A stretch of DNA of 42,950 bases, from positions 1 to 42,950 of the forward strand of contig JAJFHN010000033.1 of assembly GCA_021775595.1 (NCBI GenBank), in the 5' to 3' direction. Shown in pieces: positions 1-9,313 of the stretch (positions are counted from its first letter, which is position 1; each line of letters starts with the position of its first letter). The notes under the pieces are model-generated. The model had not been told where the DNA came from and ran no database searches. It saw only the letters and a list, made by a program, of their open reading frames with translations. The translations under genes and the position numbers were made by a program. This stretch comes from Hyphomicrobiales bacterium (GTDB taxonomy: Bacteria; Pseudomonadota; Alphaproteobacteria; Rhizobiales; Methyloligellaceae).

Positions 1-1
1 T

Positions 2-394
2 TCCAAGACGTGCTGGAGCATGGTTCTGAGCGGAGCGATCTTCGCGGGCCTCGGCGCCGAACCTGCACTGTCCCAAGAGAGCACTTTCGACTTCGAGGTT
101 ATGCAGCTGAAGGACACGAGCGTCATTTGGCGGGTCGACCGCTTGAGCGGCGAGATCGGCATGTGCCGGTTTGAGCAAGGCAAACGCGATGCGGTCGGCG
201 CGTTGGTGTGCGCCAATCGCGGCGCGGGTGCGGGCATCCAGGACGAGACAGGGCCATACGGCCTAAAGACGGGTCGGTTCGAGGACGAAAACGGCATGTT
301 TCGCATAAATCTGCGTACCGGCTCGGTGAGCCTTTGTTACGATATCAAGCGAAAGGACGACCACCGGGTCGTCTGCACGGAGCAAAATCGATGA
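2..394 (+). CDS. Secreted protein of unknown function, 5'-partial
   Basis: I recognise no named family. The frame is open to the left edge, so the true start is probably outside the window. An internal ATG at 20 has GGAG only one base ahead and would cut into what looks like the hydrophobic core of a signal peptide (CWSMVLSGAIFAGLG, then a plausible cleavage after ALS). The mature part, about 105 residues, shows an internal repeat: WRVDRLSGEIGMCRF and FRINLRTGSVSLCYD align, each followed some 10-15 residues later by a VC (LVCAN, RVVCTE). Each unit looks like a beta-hairpin with two cysteines that could form a disulfide in the periplasm. The stop overlaps the start of the next gene (ATGA), so the two are probably co-transcribed, but the sequence gives no functional link to the dehydrogenase. 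Confidence 0.6.
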   Translation, partial: SKTCWSMVLSGAIFAGLGAEPALSQESTFDFEVMQLKDTSVIWRVDRLSGEIGMCRFEQGKRDAVGALVCANRGAGAGIQDETGPYGLKTGRFEDENGMFRINLRTGSVSLCYDIKRKDDHRVVCTEQNR

Positions 395-1878
395 GCGTCA
401 ACGAACTCAGTCCCGACAACGATCAAGCTGCAATTCCCAATCTAAAGGACCCCAGCCTGCTGAAGGACCAGTGTTATGTGGATGGCGCCTGGGCAGGCAC
501 GCCAGATTTGCCTGTGACCAATCCCGCAACGGGCGAGCTCATCGTCAAGGTGCCGCGGTTTGGCACTGCCGAGACGGCCCAGGCGATCGACGCAGCACAC
601 GAGGCCTTTGCGAGTTGGAGCCAGATGTTGGCGGCAGAGCGCTGCAAGCTGGTGCGCCGTTGGTATGAGCTGCAGATGGAGCATCTCGACGATCTGGCGC
701 TGATCATGACGACCGAACAGGGCAAGCCGCTTGCCGAGGCGAAGGGCGAGGTCGCATACGCCGCGGGCTTCACCGAATTCTATTCGGAAGAAGGCAAACG
801 CGCCTACGGCGAAACCATTCCCACCCACCGCAAAGACGCACGCATTGTTGTCATCAATCAACCGATCGGCGTCGTCGGCGCGATCACGCCTTGGAACTTT
901 CCGATGGCGATGATCACGCGAAAGGTCGCGCCGGCCATTTCGGTGGGCTGCACGGTGGTCTCCAAGCCTGCGTCCGAAACGCCGCTCACCGCTTTGGCGC
1001 TCGCCGAGTTGGCCCACCGTGCCGGCATTCCCAAGGGCGTCTTCAACGTGATCGTCGGCAAATCGAGTGAGATCGGCAAGGAACTCACCACCAGCAATAA
1101 GGTGCGAATGATCACCTTCACCGGGTCGACAGAGGTGGGTCGGCTCTTGATGGAGCAGTCGGCCTCGACCATCAAGCAGGTCGGTATGGAGCTTGGCGGC
1201 AACGCGCCGCTCATCGTGTTCGACGATGCCGATCTCGATCAGGCGGTCGCGGGCACCATGGCCTCCAAATTCCGCAACACCGGCCAGACGTGCGTTTGCG
1301 CCAACCGCATCTTGGTGCAGGAGGGCGTCTATGACGAATTCGCCGAGAAGCTAACCAAGGCGGTGGCCGCCATGAAGGTCGGTGAGGGCATCGAAGAGGG
1401 TGTCGCGCAAGGACCGCTGATCAATCAGGCGGCGCTCGAAAAGGTCGAGGCGCACGTCGAGAACGCGCTGAAGGGCGGCGCCAAGGTGCTGACCGGCGGC
1501 AAGCGGCACGAGCGCGGCGGCACGTTCTATGAGCCGACCGTTTTGACCGATGTGACGACGGACATGCTCTTCAATACCGAAGAGACCTTCGGACCGATGG
1601 CGCCGCTGCAGCGCTTCAAGACCGAAGACGAGGCGATCGCCATCGCCAACGATTCCGAGTACGGCCTATCGGCCTACTTTTTCGCCCGCGACATTGGCCG
1701 CATCTGGCGGGTCGGCGAAGCGCTGGAAGCCGGCATCATTGGCATCAATGAAGGCGTGATTTCCACGCCGATCGCGCCCTTTGGCGGCATGAAACAATCG
1801 GGCATTGGCCGCGAAGGCTCGCACCACGGCATCGAGGAATTCCTCGAGATGAAATACATGTTGATGGGCGGGCTTTAA
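391..1878 (+). CDS. gabD: NAD(P)-dependent succinate-semialdehyde dehydrogenase
   Basis: Aldehyde dehydrogenase superfamily, 495 residues, close to the usual 480-495 for GabD. It should oxidise succinate semialdehyde to succinate, the last step of 4-aminobutyrate breakdown, in the cytoplasm. Seen in the sequence: the coenzyme-binding segment ending in TPWNFPMAM, the TFTGSTEVG turn, the general base Glu in ELGGNAP (about residue 267), and the nucleophilic Cys in NTGQTCVCANR (about residue 301). The second Cys two residues later is typical of the GabD branch. An in-frame start exists at 208, but it lies inside the previous gene in another frame. ATG 391 gives the expected N-terminus and overlaps the upstream stop by four bases. 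No gabT or regulator is nearby, so the exact aldehyde substrate is inferred from family resemblance. Confidence 0.9.
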   Translation: MSVNELSPDNDQAAIPNLKDPSLLKDQCYVDGAWAGTPDLPVTNPATGELIVKVPRFGTAETAQAIDAAHEAFASWSQMLAAERCKLVRRWYELQMEHLDDLALIMTTEQGKPLAEAKGEVAYAAGFTEFYSEEGKRAYGETIPTHRKDARIVVINQPIGVVGAITPWNFPMAMITRKVAPAISVGCTVVSKPASETPLTALALAELAHRAGIPKGVFNVIVGKSSEIGKELTTSNKVRMITFTGSTEVGRLLMEQSASTIKQVGMELGGNAPLIVFDDADLDQAVAGTMASKFRNTGQTCVCANRILVQEGVYDEFAEKLTKAVAAMKVGEGIEEGVAQGPLINQAALEKVEAHVENALKGGAKVLTGGKRHERGGTFYEPTVLTDVTTDMLFNTEETFGPMAPLQRFKTEDEAIAIANDSEYGLSAYFFARDIGRIWRVGEALEAGIIGINEGVISTPIAPFGGMKQSGIGREGSHHGIEEFLEMKYMLMGGL

Positions 1879-1940
1879 GCACGCGATCCGTCCGCCCGAT
1901 GGTATGAAATCATATTCGTTTCAACGCATTAGAGGGACAT

Positions 1941-2639
1941 ATGAGCGCTGACGTTCAAAAGCTTGCCGCAGCTGAACGCGCGCTCGATTTTCTCGAACCC
2001 GGCATGCGGCTTGGATTGGGGACGGGATCGACGGCCGAAAAATTCGTCGACTTGGTGGGTGCGCGCGTGGCCGATGGGCTCGATCTCGTGTGCGTGCCCA
2101 CATCTGAGACGACACGCTCGCAGGCCAAGGCGCTCGGCGTGCGGTTGACCAATCTGGATGATACGCCGGAGCTCGATCTGACCGTTGACGGCACCGACGA
2201 ACTCGACGGGCAATTGCGCCTCATTAAAGGCGGCGGCGGCGCGCTGCTGCGCGAAAAGATCGTGGCGGCGGCTTCGAAGAAGATGGTCGTCATCGCCGAC
2301 GCCAGCAAACTGGTCGAGACGCTGGGGCAGTTTGCACTGCCCGTCGAGGTGATGCCATTTGGCTTGCGCGCCACGCTGGGCCATGTCGAGGCCACCGCGC
2401 GCGCGGCGGGGTGTGAAGGAAAAATCACGCTCCGGCAGGCCGGTCCCGGCAATCACTTCGTGACCGATAGCGGCAACCACATCGTCGATTGCGCCTTTGG
2501 CAAGATTGCCGACCCCGCGGGCTTGGCGGCGGCTTTGTCCGCCATGCCCGGCGTGGTCGAGCATGGCCTCTTTCTCGGGATGGCCACGACCGCGATTGTC
2601 GCGGGCGACGATGGGATCGATATCATAACGGCTGCCTAA
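1941..2639 (+). CDS. rpiA: Ribose-5-phosphate isomerase A
   Basis: Interconverts ribose 5-phosphate and ribulose 5-phosphate in the non-oxidative pentose phosphate pathway. The 232-residue length is normal for RpiA. Diagnostic segments are the phosphate-binding [15 protein letters not shown] near residue 28, the active-site stretch [20 protein letters not shown] near residue 84, and the REKIV that follows. The ATG at 1941 has a good Shine-Dalgarno (AGAGGGA at 1931-1937). A weak dyad (TATGA-AA-TCATA) lies just upstream near 1903. rpiA followed by gor on the same strand is a common order in Hyphomicrobiales, and both enzymes bear on NADPH and pentose metabolism, which suggests co-transcription. 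Confidence 0.95.
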   Translation: MSADVQKLAAAERALDFLEPGMRLGLGTGSTAEKFVDLVGARVADGLDLVCVPTSETTRSQAKALGVRLTNLDDTPELDLTVDGTDELDGQLRLIKGGGGALLREKIVAAASKKMVVIADASKLVETLGQFALPVEVMPFGLRATLGHVEATARAAGCEGKITLRQAGPGNHFVTDSGNHIVDCAFGKIADPAGLAAALSAMPGVVEHGLFLGMATTAIVAGDDGIDIITAA

Positions 2640-2731
2640 GGCTGCCACCCCAAACCTTGCTTTAGGGCTCATCATTGAATTGAATTGGCGCGCGCAGTGC
2701 TGGAACCCTCGTTTCTGGGAGAGAATTGACT

Positions 2732-4120
2732 ATGGCGACCCACGACTTCGATTACGATCTGTTTGTGATCGGTGCAGGTTCAGGCGGCGTGCGCGCCTCG
2801 CGCATGGGCGCCAAGCATGGCGCCAAGGTTGCGGTTGCGGAGGAATACCGGGTCGGCGGCACCTGCGTGATCCGCGGCTGCGTTCCCAAGAAGCTATTTG
2901 CCTATGCGAGCCGGTTCGGCAAGGCATTCGAAGATGCCAAGGGTTTTGGTTGGAGCGTGACGGGTGCATCCTTCAATTGGCCGACGTTGATTGCAAACAA
3001 GGATCGCGAGATTGACCGCCTCAACAGCATCTATATCCGCAATTTGGATCGGGCCGGCGTTGAGATTCTGCAGACACGCGCGATCTTAAAGGACCAAAAC
3101 ACAGTTCATCTGGTGGGCGAAGACCGCAGCGTAACGGCAAAAACCATTCTGATCGCGACCGGCGCGACGCCCTTCGTACCCGAGCTGCCAGGGGCTGAAC
3201 ACGCCATCAGCTCGAACGAAGCGTTCCACTTAAAGAACCTGCCCGAGCACATCACTGTTGTTGGCGGCGGATATATCGCGGTCGAGTTCGCCGGAATTTT
3301 CGCCGGCCTTGGCGCGCGGGTGTCGCTGCTTTACCGCGGGCCTCAAATCTTGCGCGGATTTGACGACGATGTGCGCGATCATCTGGCGGCTGAGATGAGG
3401 AAGCGCGGCATCGACGTGCGGGTCGAGTGCGAGGTGGCGGCGATCGAACCCAGCAATGACGGCTTTGAGCTGGCGCTGAAATCGGGCGACACGCTTGCGA
3501 CGGGTTTGGCGATGTACGCCACGGGCCGGGTGCCCAACACACGCGGTTTGGGGCTCGAGGAGGCGGGCGTCGAGCTTGGTTGGAATGGTCATGTGGTGGT
3601 GGATGAGTATTCGCGCACCTCGGTGCCGAACATCTACGCGGTGGGCGATGTCACCGACCGCGTGGCGCTCACCCCTGTGGCAATCCATGAAGGTGCGGCT
3701 TTTGCCGAGACCGTCTTTAACGATGCGCCCACGGCGGTCGATCATGACATGATCCCGACGGCCGTTTTCTCAGAACCAGAAATTGGCACTGTCGGCCTGA
3801 GCGAAGCAGATGCGCGCGAGAAATACCGCAAGGTCGACATTTACAAGAGCACCTTCCGCCCGATGAAACACACATTATCGGGGCGTGACACCCAGATGCT
3901 GATGAAGCTTATTGTCGACGGCGAGTCCGACCAAATGCTGGGCTGCCACATCATTGGCGAAGACGCGGCGGAAATGGCTCAAGTCTTGGCCATCGCGCTA
4001 CGGATGGGCGCAACCAAGGCCCAATTCGACGCCACCATGGCGCTGCATCCAAGTGCGGCCGAGGAACTGGTTACAATGTCGGAGAAGTGGCTGCCGGAGC
4101 AGGCCGAGGCGGCCGAATGA
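2732..4120 (+). CDS. gor: Glutathione-disulfide reductase
   Basis: FAD-dependent class I disulfide oxidoreductase, 462 residues, which reduces oxidised glutathione with NADPH in the cytoplasm. The N-terminal FAD motif GAGSGGVRASRMGA is followed by the redox-active pair in GGTCVIRGCVPKK (Cys45 and Cys50). A second dinucleotide fold starts at GGGYIAVEFAGIF. The arginines in LLYRGPQILRGFD after its second strand are typical of NADPH rather than NADH use. The second FAD contact is YAVGDVT. The interface histidine-glutamate pair lies in LHPSAAEE near the C-terminus. The start is ATG 2732 because GGGAGAG ends eight bases ahead; a TTG two codons earlier is less likely. It lies 92 bases behind rpiA. 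Confidence 0.93.
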   Translation: MATHDFDYDLFVIGAGSGGVRASRMGAKHGAKVAVAEEYRVGGTCVIRGCVPKKLFAYASRFGKAFEDAKGFGWSVTGASFNWPTLIANKDREIDRLNSIYIRNLDRAGVEILQTRAILKDQNTVHLVGEDRSVTAKTILIATGATPFVPELPGAEHAISSNEAFHLKNLPEHITVVGGGYIAVEFAGIFAGLGARVSLLYRGPQILRGFDDDVRDHLAAEMRKRGIDVRVECEVAAIEPSNDGFELALKSGDTLATGLAMYATGRVPNTRGLGLEEAGVELGWNGHVVVDEYSRTSVPNIYAVGDVTDRVALTPVAIHEGAAFAETVFNDAPTAVDHDMIPTAVFSEPEIGTVGLSEADAREKYRKVDIYKSTFRPMKHTLSGRDTQMLMKLIVDGESDQMLGCHIIGEDAAEMAQVLAIALRMGATKAQFDATMALHPSAAEELVTMSEKWLPEQAEAAE

Positions 4121-4181
4121 TCCTTGCGCGATTGAACCGACGATGCGGTCTGGCCTTTCATTGGGGCGAAGGTGAGCGCTG

Positions 4182-4925
4182 ATGTCGCGTCTGGAAGGTA
4201 GGACCGCTCTGGTGACAGGTGCGGGCGGCGGTATAGGCCGGTCCATTGTGAATTGCTTCGCGCAGGCAGGCGCCGTGATTGTTGCCAATGATTGCGATGG
4301 CACCAGGCTGGCGGAACTGGCCAAGGAACAACCCGATATCATCACCTATGAGGCCGACGTCACGCGCCTTGAGGATGTTCAGGCGATGGTCGCGAATGTC
4401 GGAGAACGCTTCGGCCGGCTTGATGTGCTGGTCAACAATGCGGGCGTTCCCAGCCGATCAGATTTTCGGCATTTGAGCGATGAGGATTGGGCGGGAGTGA
4501 TGGAGGTCAATCTGCAAGGCACGGTGCGATGCATGCGCGAGAGCCTGGACCTGCTCAAAGTCCCCGGCGATGCGGCAATCGTCAATATGGGATCGATCAT
4601 GGAGATGCGTCACGTGCGGCAACTGTCGGCCTATGCTGCGAGCAAGGCGGCGGTTGGTGCGCTGACACGCAGTGTTGCGATGGAGTATGCGTCATTTGGT
4701 ATCCGGGTGAACGCGGTCACGCCGGGCTATGTCGAGACGGCTATGACCAAAACCGTGTTGCGTAACGAGGCGATGCGCGAGGCGTTGCTCTCACGCACGC
4801 CGCTACAGCGCTTTGCCGAACCGGACGATATCGCGCAAGCTACGCTGTTCTTGGCATCAGGCGAGGCCAAATCCATCACGGGCCAGTGCCTCATTGTCGA
4901 TGCCGGTGCGAGCGTGGCGCTCTAG
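4182..4925 (+). CDS. SDR family NAD(P)-dependent oxidoreductase
   Basis: Classical short-chain dehydrogenase/reductase of 247 residues. The cofactor motif TGAGGGIGRS sits near residue 11, the NNAG strand motif near residue 85, and the catalytic Ser-Tyr-Lys set is present (NMGSIM and SAYAASK, Tyr151 and Lys155). The C-terminal PGYVETAMT segment follows the usual SDR pattern. The Asp in the AxVIVANDCDG region after the second strand suggests NAD(H) preference. The substrate cannot be read from the sequence; FabG-like 3-oxoacyl reductases, sugar or polyol dehydrogenases all fit. It is 46 bases upstream of a sugar-phosphate transferase on the same strand, which could hint at a role in surface sugar metabolism, but that is only proximity. 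Confidence 0.85.
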   Translation: MSRLEGRTALVTGAGGGIGRSIVNCFAQAGAVIVANDCDGTRLAELAKEQPDIITYEADVTRLEDVQAMVANVGERFGRLDVLVNNAGVPSRSDFRHLSDEDWAGVMEVNLQGTVRCMRESLDLLKVPGDAAIVNMGSIMEMRHVRQLSAYAASKAAVGALTRSVAMEYASFGIRVNAVTPGYVETAMTKTVLRNEAMREALLSRTPLQRFAEPDDIAQATLFLASGEAKSITGQCLIVDAGASVAL

Positions 4926-4971
4926 AAATGGTGCGTGTTGTTGACGCCAATAGGTGCTGGCGGATCTGACT

Positions 4972-5574
4972 ATGGCAAAGCGGTTGTTCGATATCATTCT
5001 GGTCCTGCTGGCCGCACCGGTCGCCGTGCCACTGGGACTTGCCGTCGCCGCATTGGTGCGCGCGACAATGGGTGCGCCGGTGCTGTTTGCCCAGGCGCGC
5101 CCCGGCCTGCGCGGCGAGCCGTTCGTGCTTTATAAATTCCGTACGATGAGCGCCGGCCGCGACGCGCAAGGTGAGATGCTGCCCGATCGCGCACGCTTGA
5201 CGCAGACGGGCCGGCTGCTGCGCAAAACGAGCCTCGATGAGTTGCCCGAGCTTTGGAATGTGCTGAAGGGTGATATGAGCCTGGTGGGCCCGAGGCCGCT
5301 GCTGATGGATTATCTGCCGCGCTACGACGAAGAACAGGCTCGCCGGCATGAGGTGCGTCCCGGTCTGACCGGCTGGGCGCAGGTCAATGGCCGCAACGCG
5401 CTGTCATGGGAAGACCGCTTCGCGCTCGATGTTTGGTATGTCGACAACCGCACGCTTTGGCTCGATGTCGTTATCCTGGCGCGCACGGTCTGGATGGTGC
5501 TGAGCGGTAAAGGTATCACCGCGCCCGGTCATGCCACCATGCCGCCATTCGAGGGCAAGGGCAGCGGCCGATAG
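4972..5574 (+). CDS. Initiating sugar-phosphate transferase (bacterial sugar transferase, PglC-like)
   Basis: Small monotopic phosphoglycosyl transferase of about 200 residues, the same size as PglC and the catalytic part of WbaP. These enzymes move a sugar phosphate from a UDP-sugar to undecaprenyl phosphate at the inner membrane, starting a glycan chain. It begins KRLFDIILVLLAAPVAV, the re-entrant membrane helix, followed by VLFAQARPG, YKFRTM, the catalytic Asp-Glu pair in KTSLDELPELWN, GDMSLVGPRP, and the RPGLTGWAQVNGR signature. ATG 4972 is chosen over a GTG at 4954 because the protein then begins directly at the helix and GGCGGA precedes it. Its neighbours are not glycan genes apart from the SDR ahead. 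It may supply the first step for the polysaccharide locus some 22 kb away, which shows no such enzyme inside this window. Confidence 0.87.
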   Translation: MAKRLFDIILVLLAAPVAVPLGLAVAALVRATMGAPVLFAQARPGLRGEPFVLYKFRTMSAGRDAQGEMLPDRARLTQTGRLLRKTSLDELPELWNVLKGDMSLVGPRPLLMDYLPRYDEEQARRHEVRPGLTGWAQVNGRNALSWEDRFALDVWYVDNRTLWLDVVILARTVWMVLSGKGITAPGHATMPPFEGKGSGR

Positions 5575-5581
5575 GCCGCCT

Positions 5582-6790
5582 TCAGGCGCCGCGCTTCGAT
5601 TTAGCCGAAGCAGCCGGCTTGGACGATTTGGCCGGCGCCTCCATCTCCGTGCCGCGAAGCGTCTCTTCGATGATGTCGTCGACAACGCGCTTCAGCGCGT
5701 CTTCCTCGCTCATGCCGACACTGGTCAGTTCATGATAGGTGCGGATCTGGCGGTCGGCGCTGGTGCCCATCTCAACGATCTGGCGCGCCCGCTCGACATC
5801 TTCAACACAACCGAAAAATTCGGCGTCTTCGCGGATGATCTCCAAAAGCTCATCGATCAATTCATCGAGCGGCACGATCTCGCCCTTGCCGAAATCGACC
5901 AGACCCTGATCGACGCCGTAGCGTTGGGCGCGCCAACGGTTTTCGTTGATCAGAAACGCAGGATAACTGCGCCAGCGCTGATTGGAGCGGCGCAAGCGAT
6001 AGAGCATGCGGCAAATACACAGATAGAGGGCTGCAATGCAGAGCGCGTCATCCAGCAACGGGCAGACTTCAATGACCCGCATCTCAAGGGTCGGAAAGCG
6101 AGCTGATGGCCGCAGATCCCACCAAATCTTTGTGGCGTCCTCGATCAAGCCGGCCTTCACCATCACATCGATGGTTCGCTCGTATTCGCTGAAGCTGGAG
6201 AACTGAGGCGGCAGGCCGGTGCGCGGCAGTTCGTCGAACACTGAGAGGCGATAGGATTTCAGCCCCGTATTCGCGCCCTGCCAAAACGGCGAGGAGGCCG
6301 AGAGCGCGAGCAGGTGGGGGATGAAGTAGGCGGCTTGGTTCAACAGATCGATGCGCAGCTCGTCATCTTCAATGCCGAGATGGACATGCATGCCGCAAAT
6401 CACCAGCCGACGCGCGACGACCTGCAGATCTTCGGCCAACACATTGTAGCGTTCCTTATCGGTATGGTGCTGTTGGGTCCATTTGGCGAAGGGGTGGGTT
6501 GAGGCGGCAATCGGCGCCAGATTGAAGGCGCTGGCGACCTCGGCGATGGTGGCGCGCAGCCGCGCCAGCTCTTGGCGGGCCTCGCCGAGTGTACTGCAGA
6601 CCTCGGTACCGATTTCGATCTGAGAGCGCAGAAATTCGGGGCTGACCTGGCCCTCATAAATTGCTTCGCAGGCCGCCAAGAGTTCTTTCGGAGGCTCGCT
6701 GGCGAGGTCGCGTGTTTCCTTATCGACGAGGAGATACTCCTCTTCGATGCCAATTGTGAAACTCGGTTCGGGTATCGACATAAAGGCCAT
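5582..6790 (-). CDS. Carboxylate-amine ligase, GCS2 family (YbdK-like)
   Basis: Member of the glutamate-cysteine ligase type 2 fold, 402 residues. ATP-dependent enzymes of this family join a carboxylate to an amine; some have weak gamma-glutamylcysteine synthetase activity. Visible signatures are GIEEEYLLVD near the N-terminus (metal-binding acidic residues), CGMHVHLGI in the middle, SASSPFWQGANTGLKSYRLS, and WWDLRPSARFPTLEMRV. The last roughly 20 residues are a Lys/Ala/Ser-rich tail. Start candidates are ATG 6790 and ATG 6781; neither has a clear Shine-Dalgarno. With glutathione reductase 1.5 kb away, a role in glutathione-type thiol synthesis is tempting, but the true substrate of most YbdK-like enzymes is unknown. 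It is convergent with the sugar transferase and divergent from DAHP synthase. Confidence 0.87.
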   Translation of the reverse strand: MAFMSIPEPSFTIGIEEEYLLVDKETRDLASEPPKELLAACEAIYEGQVSPEFLRSQIEIGTEVCSTLGEARQELARLRATIAEVASAFNLAPIAASTHPFAKWTQQHHTDKERYNVLAEDLQVVARRLVICGMHVHLGIEDDELRIDLLNQAAYFIPHLLALSASSPFWQGANTGLKSYRLSVFDELPRTGLPPQFSSFSEYERTIDVMVKAGLIEDATKIWWDLRPSARFPTLEMRVIEVCPLLDDALCIAALYLCICRMLYRLRRSNQRWRSYPAFLINENRWRAQRYGVDQGLVDFGKGEIVPLDELIDELLEIIREDAEFFGCVEDVERARQIVEMGTSADRQIRTYHELTSVGMSEEDALKRVVDDIIEETLRGTEMEAPAKSSKPAASAKSKRGA

Positions 6791-6970
6791 GGTGGCACAA
6801 TCTCAGAGCCCATGGTAGCGCGGTTGGCGGCTTCATCCCGCCTAGCAATCGGCGATGCGATGTCCTATAAGTCGGGCCGATTTTGGCGGCGGCTGACGAG
6901 GGCGGGGCAATCGCCTAAATGGCAGTCCGGGCGATAATAGGCGGCTGGACGACGCGAAGGAGTGTGCGTA

Positions 6971-8368
6971 ATGGCAACGACCTGGTCCAGGGACAGTTGG
7001 CGATCGAAGCCGGTCGTTCAAATCCCTGATTATCCAGACGAACAGGCACTGGAAGCGGTGGAGAAGCGGCTTGCCGGATTTCCGCCGCTGGTGTTTGCGG
7101 GTGAGGCGCGCGAGCTTCGCGAACGACTGGCGCGCGTTGCCGCTGGCGAAGCGTTTCTGCTGCAGGGTGGGGACTGCGCCGAGAGTTTTGCCGAGCATCA
7201 CCCTGACAACATCCGCGATTTCTTTCGGGTGCTGCTGCAAATGGCGGTCGTACTGACATTTGGCGGAAGCTGCCCTGTCGTGAAGGTCGGGCGCATTGCA
7301 GGCCAGTTCGCCAAGCCGCGTTCATCGCCGGTCGAGCAGCAGGGCGATTTGGAGCTGCCAAGCTATCGCGGCGACAATGTCAACGAGATCACTTTTGACG
7401 AAGCGGCACGGGCGCCCAATCCAGAGCGCTTGCTGATGGGTTACCGTCAGGCCGCCGCGACGCTCAATCTGCTGCGCGCGTTTGCCCAAGGCGGTTACGC
7501 GAATTTGGAACACATGCATCAATGGACGCTGGGTTTCGTTAAAGACAGCCCGGCCGGCGATCGCTACGAAGAATTGGCGGAGCGCATCAGCGACGGATTG
7601 GCTTTCATGCGCGCTTGCGGCATCACGCATGAGAACACCGAAAAACTGCGCACGACAAATTTCTACACCAGCCACGAAGCGCTTCTGCTTGGCTTTGAAG
7701 AGGCGTTCACGCGGGTCGATTCGACGACAGGTGATTGGTATGCGACCTCGGGCCACATGCTTTGGATTGGCGACCGGACGCGCCAACCCGATCATGCGCA
7801 CGTCGAATATATGCGTGGCATTCACAATCCAATCGGACTGAAATGCGGCCCGAGCCTCGAGCCCGATGAACTGATCGGACTGATCGACACGCTCAATCCG
7901 CACAATGATCCAGGCCGGCTGACGCTGGTTTGCCGTTATGGCGCCGAGACCATCGGCAAGCATCTGCCCGGATTGATCCGCGCCGTCGAGCGCGAAGGGC
8001 GCAGTATCGTCTGGTCGTGCGATCCGATGCACGGAAATACGGTGAAAGCGTCGTCAGGCTATAAAACGCGGCCGTTCGAGCTCATTCTGAAAGAGGTCGG
8101 TTCCTTCTTCGACATTCATCGAGCCGAAGGGACCTACGCGGGCGGCATACATCTGGAGATGACTGGGCAAAACGTCACCGAATGCATCGGCGGCTCCCAT
8201 GCCATCAAAGACGCGGATTTGTCCGATCGCTATCACACCCACTGCGATCCACGGCTCAATGCCGATCAGTCGATCGAACTGGCCTTTTTGGTGGCAGAGC
8301 TGTTGAAGCGCGAGCGCGGTCAAAATCAGGCAGAAAAGCCTCTGGTCGCGGCAGGCCAAGTCATTTGA
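6971..8368 (+). CDS. Class II 3-deoxy-7-phosphoheptulonate (DAHP) synthase
   Basis: First enzyme of the shikimate pathway: condenses phosphoenolpyruvate and erythrose 4-phosphate. It is the plant/actinobacterial-like class II (AroA-II) form, common in alphaproteobacteria and unrelated in sequence to E. coli AroG. The protein is 465 residues. Signatures include [11 protein letters not shown] (metal-binding Cys), [25 protein letters not shown], the long conserved segment around [33 protein letters not shown], and [15 protein letters not shown] near the end. ATG 6971 is preceded by GAAGGA with nine bases of spacing, which decides against a GTG at 6962. A possible -10 box (TATAAG) lies at 6866-6871 in the 180-base divergent intergenic region. 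Confidence 0.95.
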   Translation: MATTWSRDSWRSKPVVQIPDYPDEQALEAVEKRLAGFPPLVFAGEARELRERLARVAAGEAFLLQGGDCAESFAEHHPDNIRDFFRVLLQMAVVLTFGGSCPVVKVGRIAGQFAKPRSSPVEQQGDLELPSYRGDNVNEITFDEAARAPNPERLLMGYRQAAATLNLLRAFAQGGYANLEHMHQWTLGFVKDSPAGDRYEELAERISDGLAFMRACGITHENTEKLRTTNFYTSHEALLLGFEEAFTRVDSTTGDWYATSGHMLWIGDRTRQPDHAHVEYMRGIHNPIGLKCGPSLEPDELIGLIDTLNPHNDPGRLTLVCRYGAETIGKHLPGLIRAVEREGRSIVWSCDPMHGNTVKASSGYKTRPFELILKEVGSFFDIHRAEGTYAGGIHLEMTGQNVTECIGGSHAIKDADLSDRYHTHCDPRLNADQSIELAFLVAELLKRERGQNQAEKPLVAAGQVI

Positions 8369-8373
8369 CGCAT

Positions 8374-9198
8374 CTAGCCGATTTGACGGCGAAAGACGAA
8401 CTCGTCGCAGCCTGAGCCGAGCAGGCCCAGGTCTTTGGGCCGGGCGAAGCGTTTGACCTCTTCGAAGCCCATGCCGGCCATGTGATCTGCGAGCTCATCG
8501 GCGCCGATGGATTCGTAGGGATATCCGCCCAGCCAGTCGTGCACGTCGTGGTCCAGACTCATGCCGCGGCGGCTCACATAACCCTCCCGGAAGCGTGCAA
8601 AACTGCGGCCCCTTACAAGGTGACCAGCCCGCAGCGCAGCCATATAGATGCCGCGAGCCGTGGCCTGCGCGCTGCTCGAAGCTCCGGTATACCAGCGTTT
8701 TTCGGCCACCCAGAACGCGTCCAGTGTTGTTGGGCGGTAGAGCGCAATGGCGAACAATCCGCCGGGCCGGACCATGTTCGCGGCGCACCCAATCGCACCC
8801 AACATATCGCCAGTGTGGTGAAGTACGCCCCAGGAATAGACGATGTCGAAGACGCCAAGTCGGGCGGGGTCCAGTTTGAACACGCTCAAGGCCTCGATCG
8901 ACCACGGCCCCTCGGCAGCAAAGCGGCCGAGCACGCCCTTGGCGGCAGCGACCGAGTTGGGGTCGATATCGACGCCCATCACCCGTGCAGCGCCGAAGCG
9001 CAAGGCGGCCAGCGCGTGCACGCCAGAGCCGCAACCGATGTCGAGGAAACTCTTACCCTCAATGTCGTGCGCGTCGAGCAACTTGGCCAGACCCGCCTCG
9101 GCGTGACTGATCGCCTCGCCGTCGAGGCTTTTGGCGAAATCGGCCCAGTTTTCGCCAAAGGCGAAATGGCTGTCGAGGCGTTTGAGACTTTCGTTCAT
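8374..9198 (-). CDS. Class I SAM-dependent methyltransferase
   Basis: About 274 residues with a Rossmann-fold methyltransferase core. Motif I is [16 protein letters not shown], followed by the acidic end of strand 2 in [22 protein letters not shown] looks like motif IV, and [13 protein letters not shown] the post-IV strand. The HHTGDM loop and small insertion near [21 protein letters not shown] resemble UbiE/Coq5- and glycosyl-cluster-type methyltransferases, but the substrate is not readable. The start is taken at ATG 9198 ([12 protein letters not shown]). An in-frame extension to 9294 adds a low-quality N-terminus running towards the divergent nadE promoter. It is convergent with DAHP synthase, only five bases apart, so no operon partner is evident. 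Confidence 0.82.
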   Translation of the reverse strand: MNESLKRLDSHFAFGENWADFAKSLDGEAISHAEAGLAKLLDAHDIEGKSFLDIGCGSGVHALAALRFGAARVMGVDIDPNSVAAAKGVLGRFAAEGPWSIEALSVFKLDPARLGVFDIVYSWGVLHHTGDMLGAIGCAANMVRPGGLFAIALYRPTTLDAFWVAEKRWYTGASSSAQATARGIYMAALRAGHLVRGRSFARFREGYVSRRGMSLDHDVHDWLGGYPYESIGADELADHMAGMGFEEVKRFARPKDLGLLGSGCDEFVFRRQIG

Positions 9199-9313
9199 GG
9201 CTGCGCCACAATAGAGCCAATGCGACGGCGGGCAAGATCCTCTGCTAACCATGCCAAACGGTGGTGTGATGGCGCTATTGCTCGGGGCGGGCACGCGCCG
9301 CTAATGTCCCGTG

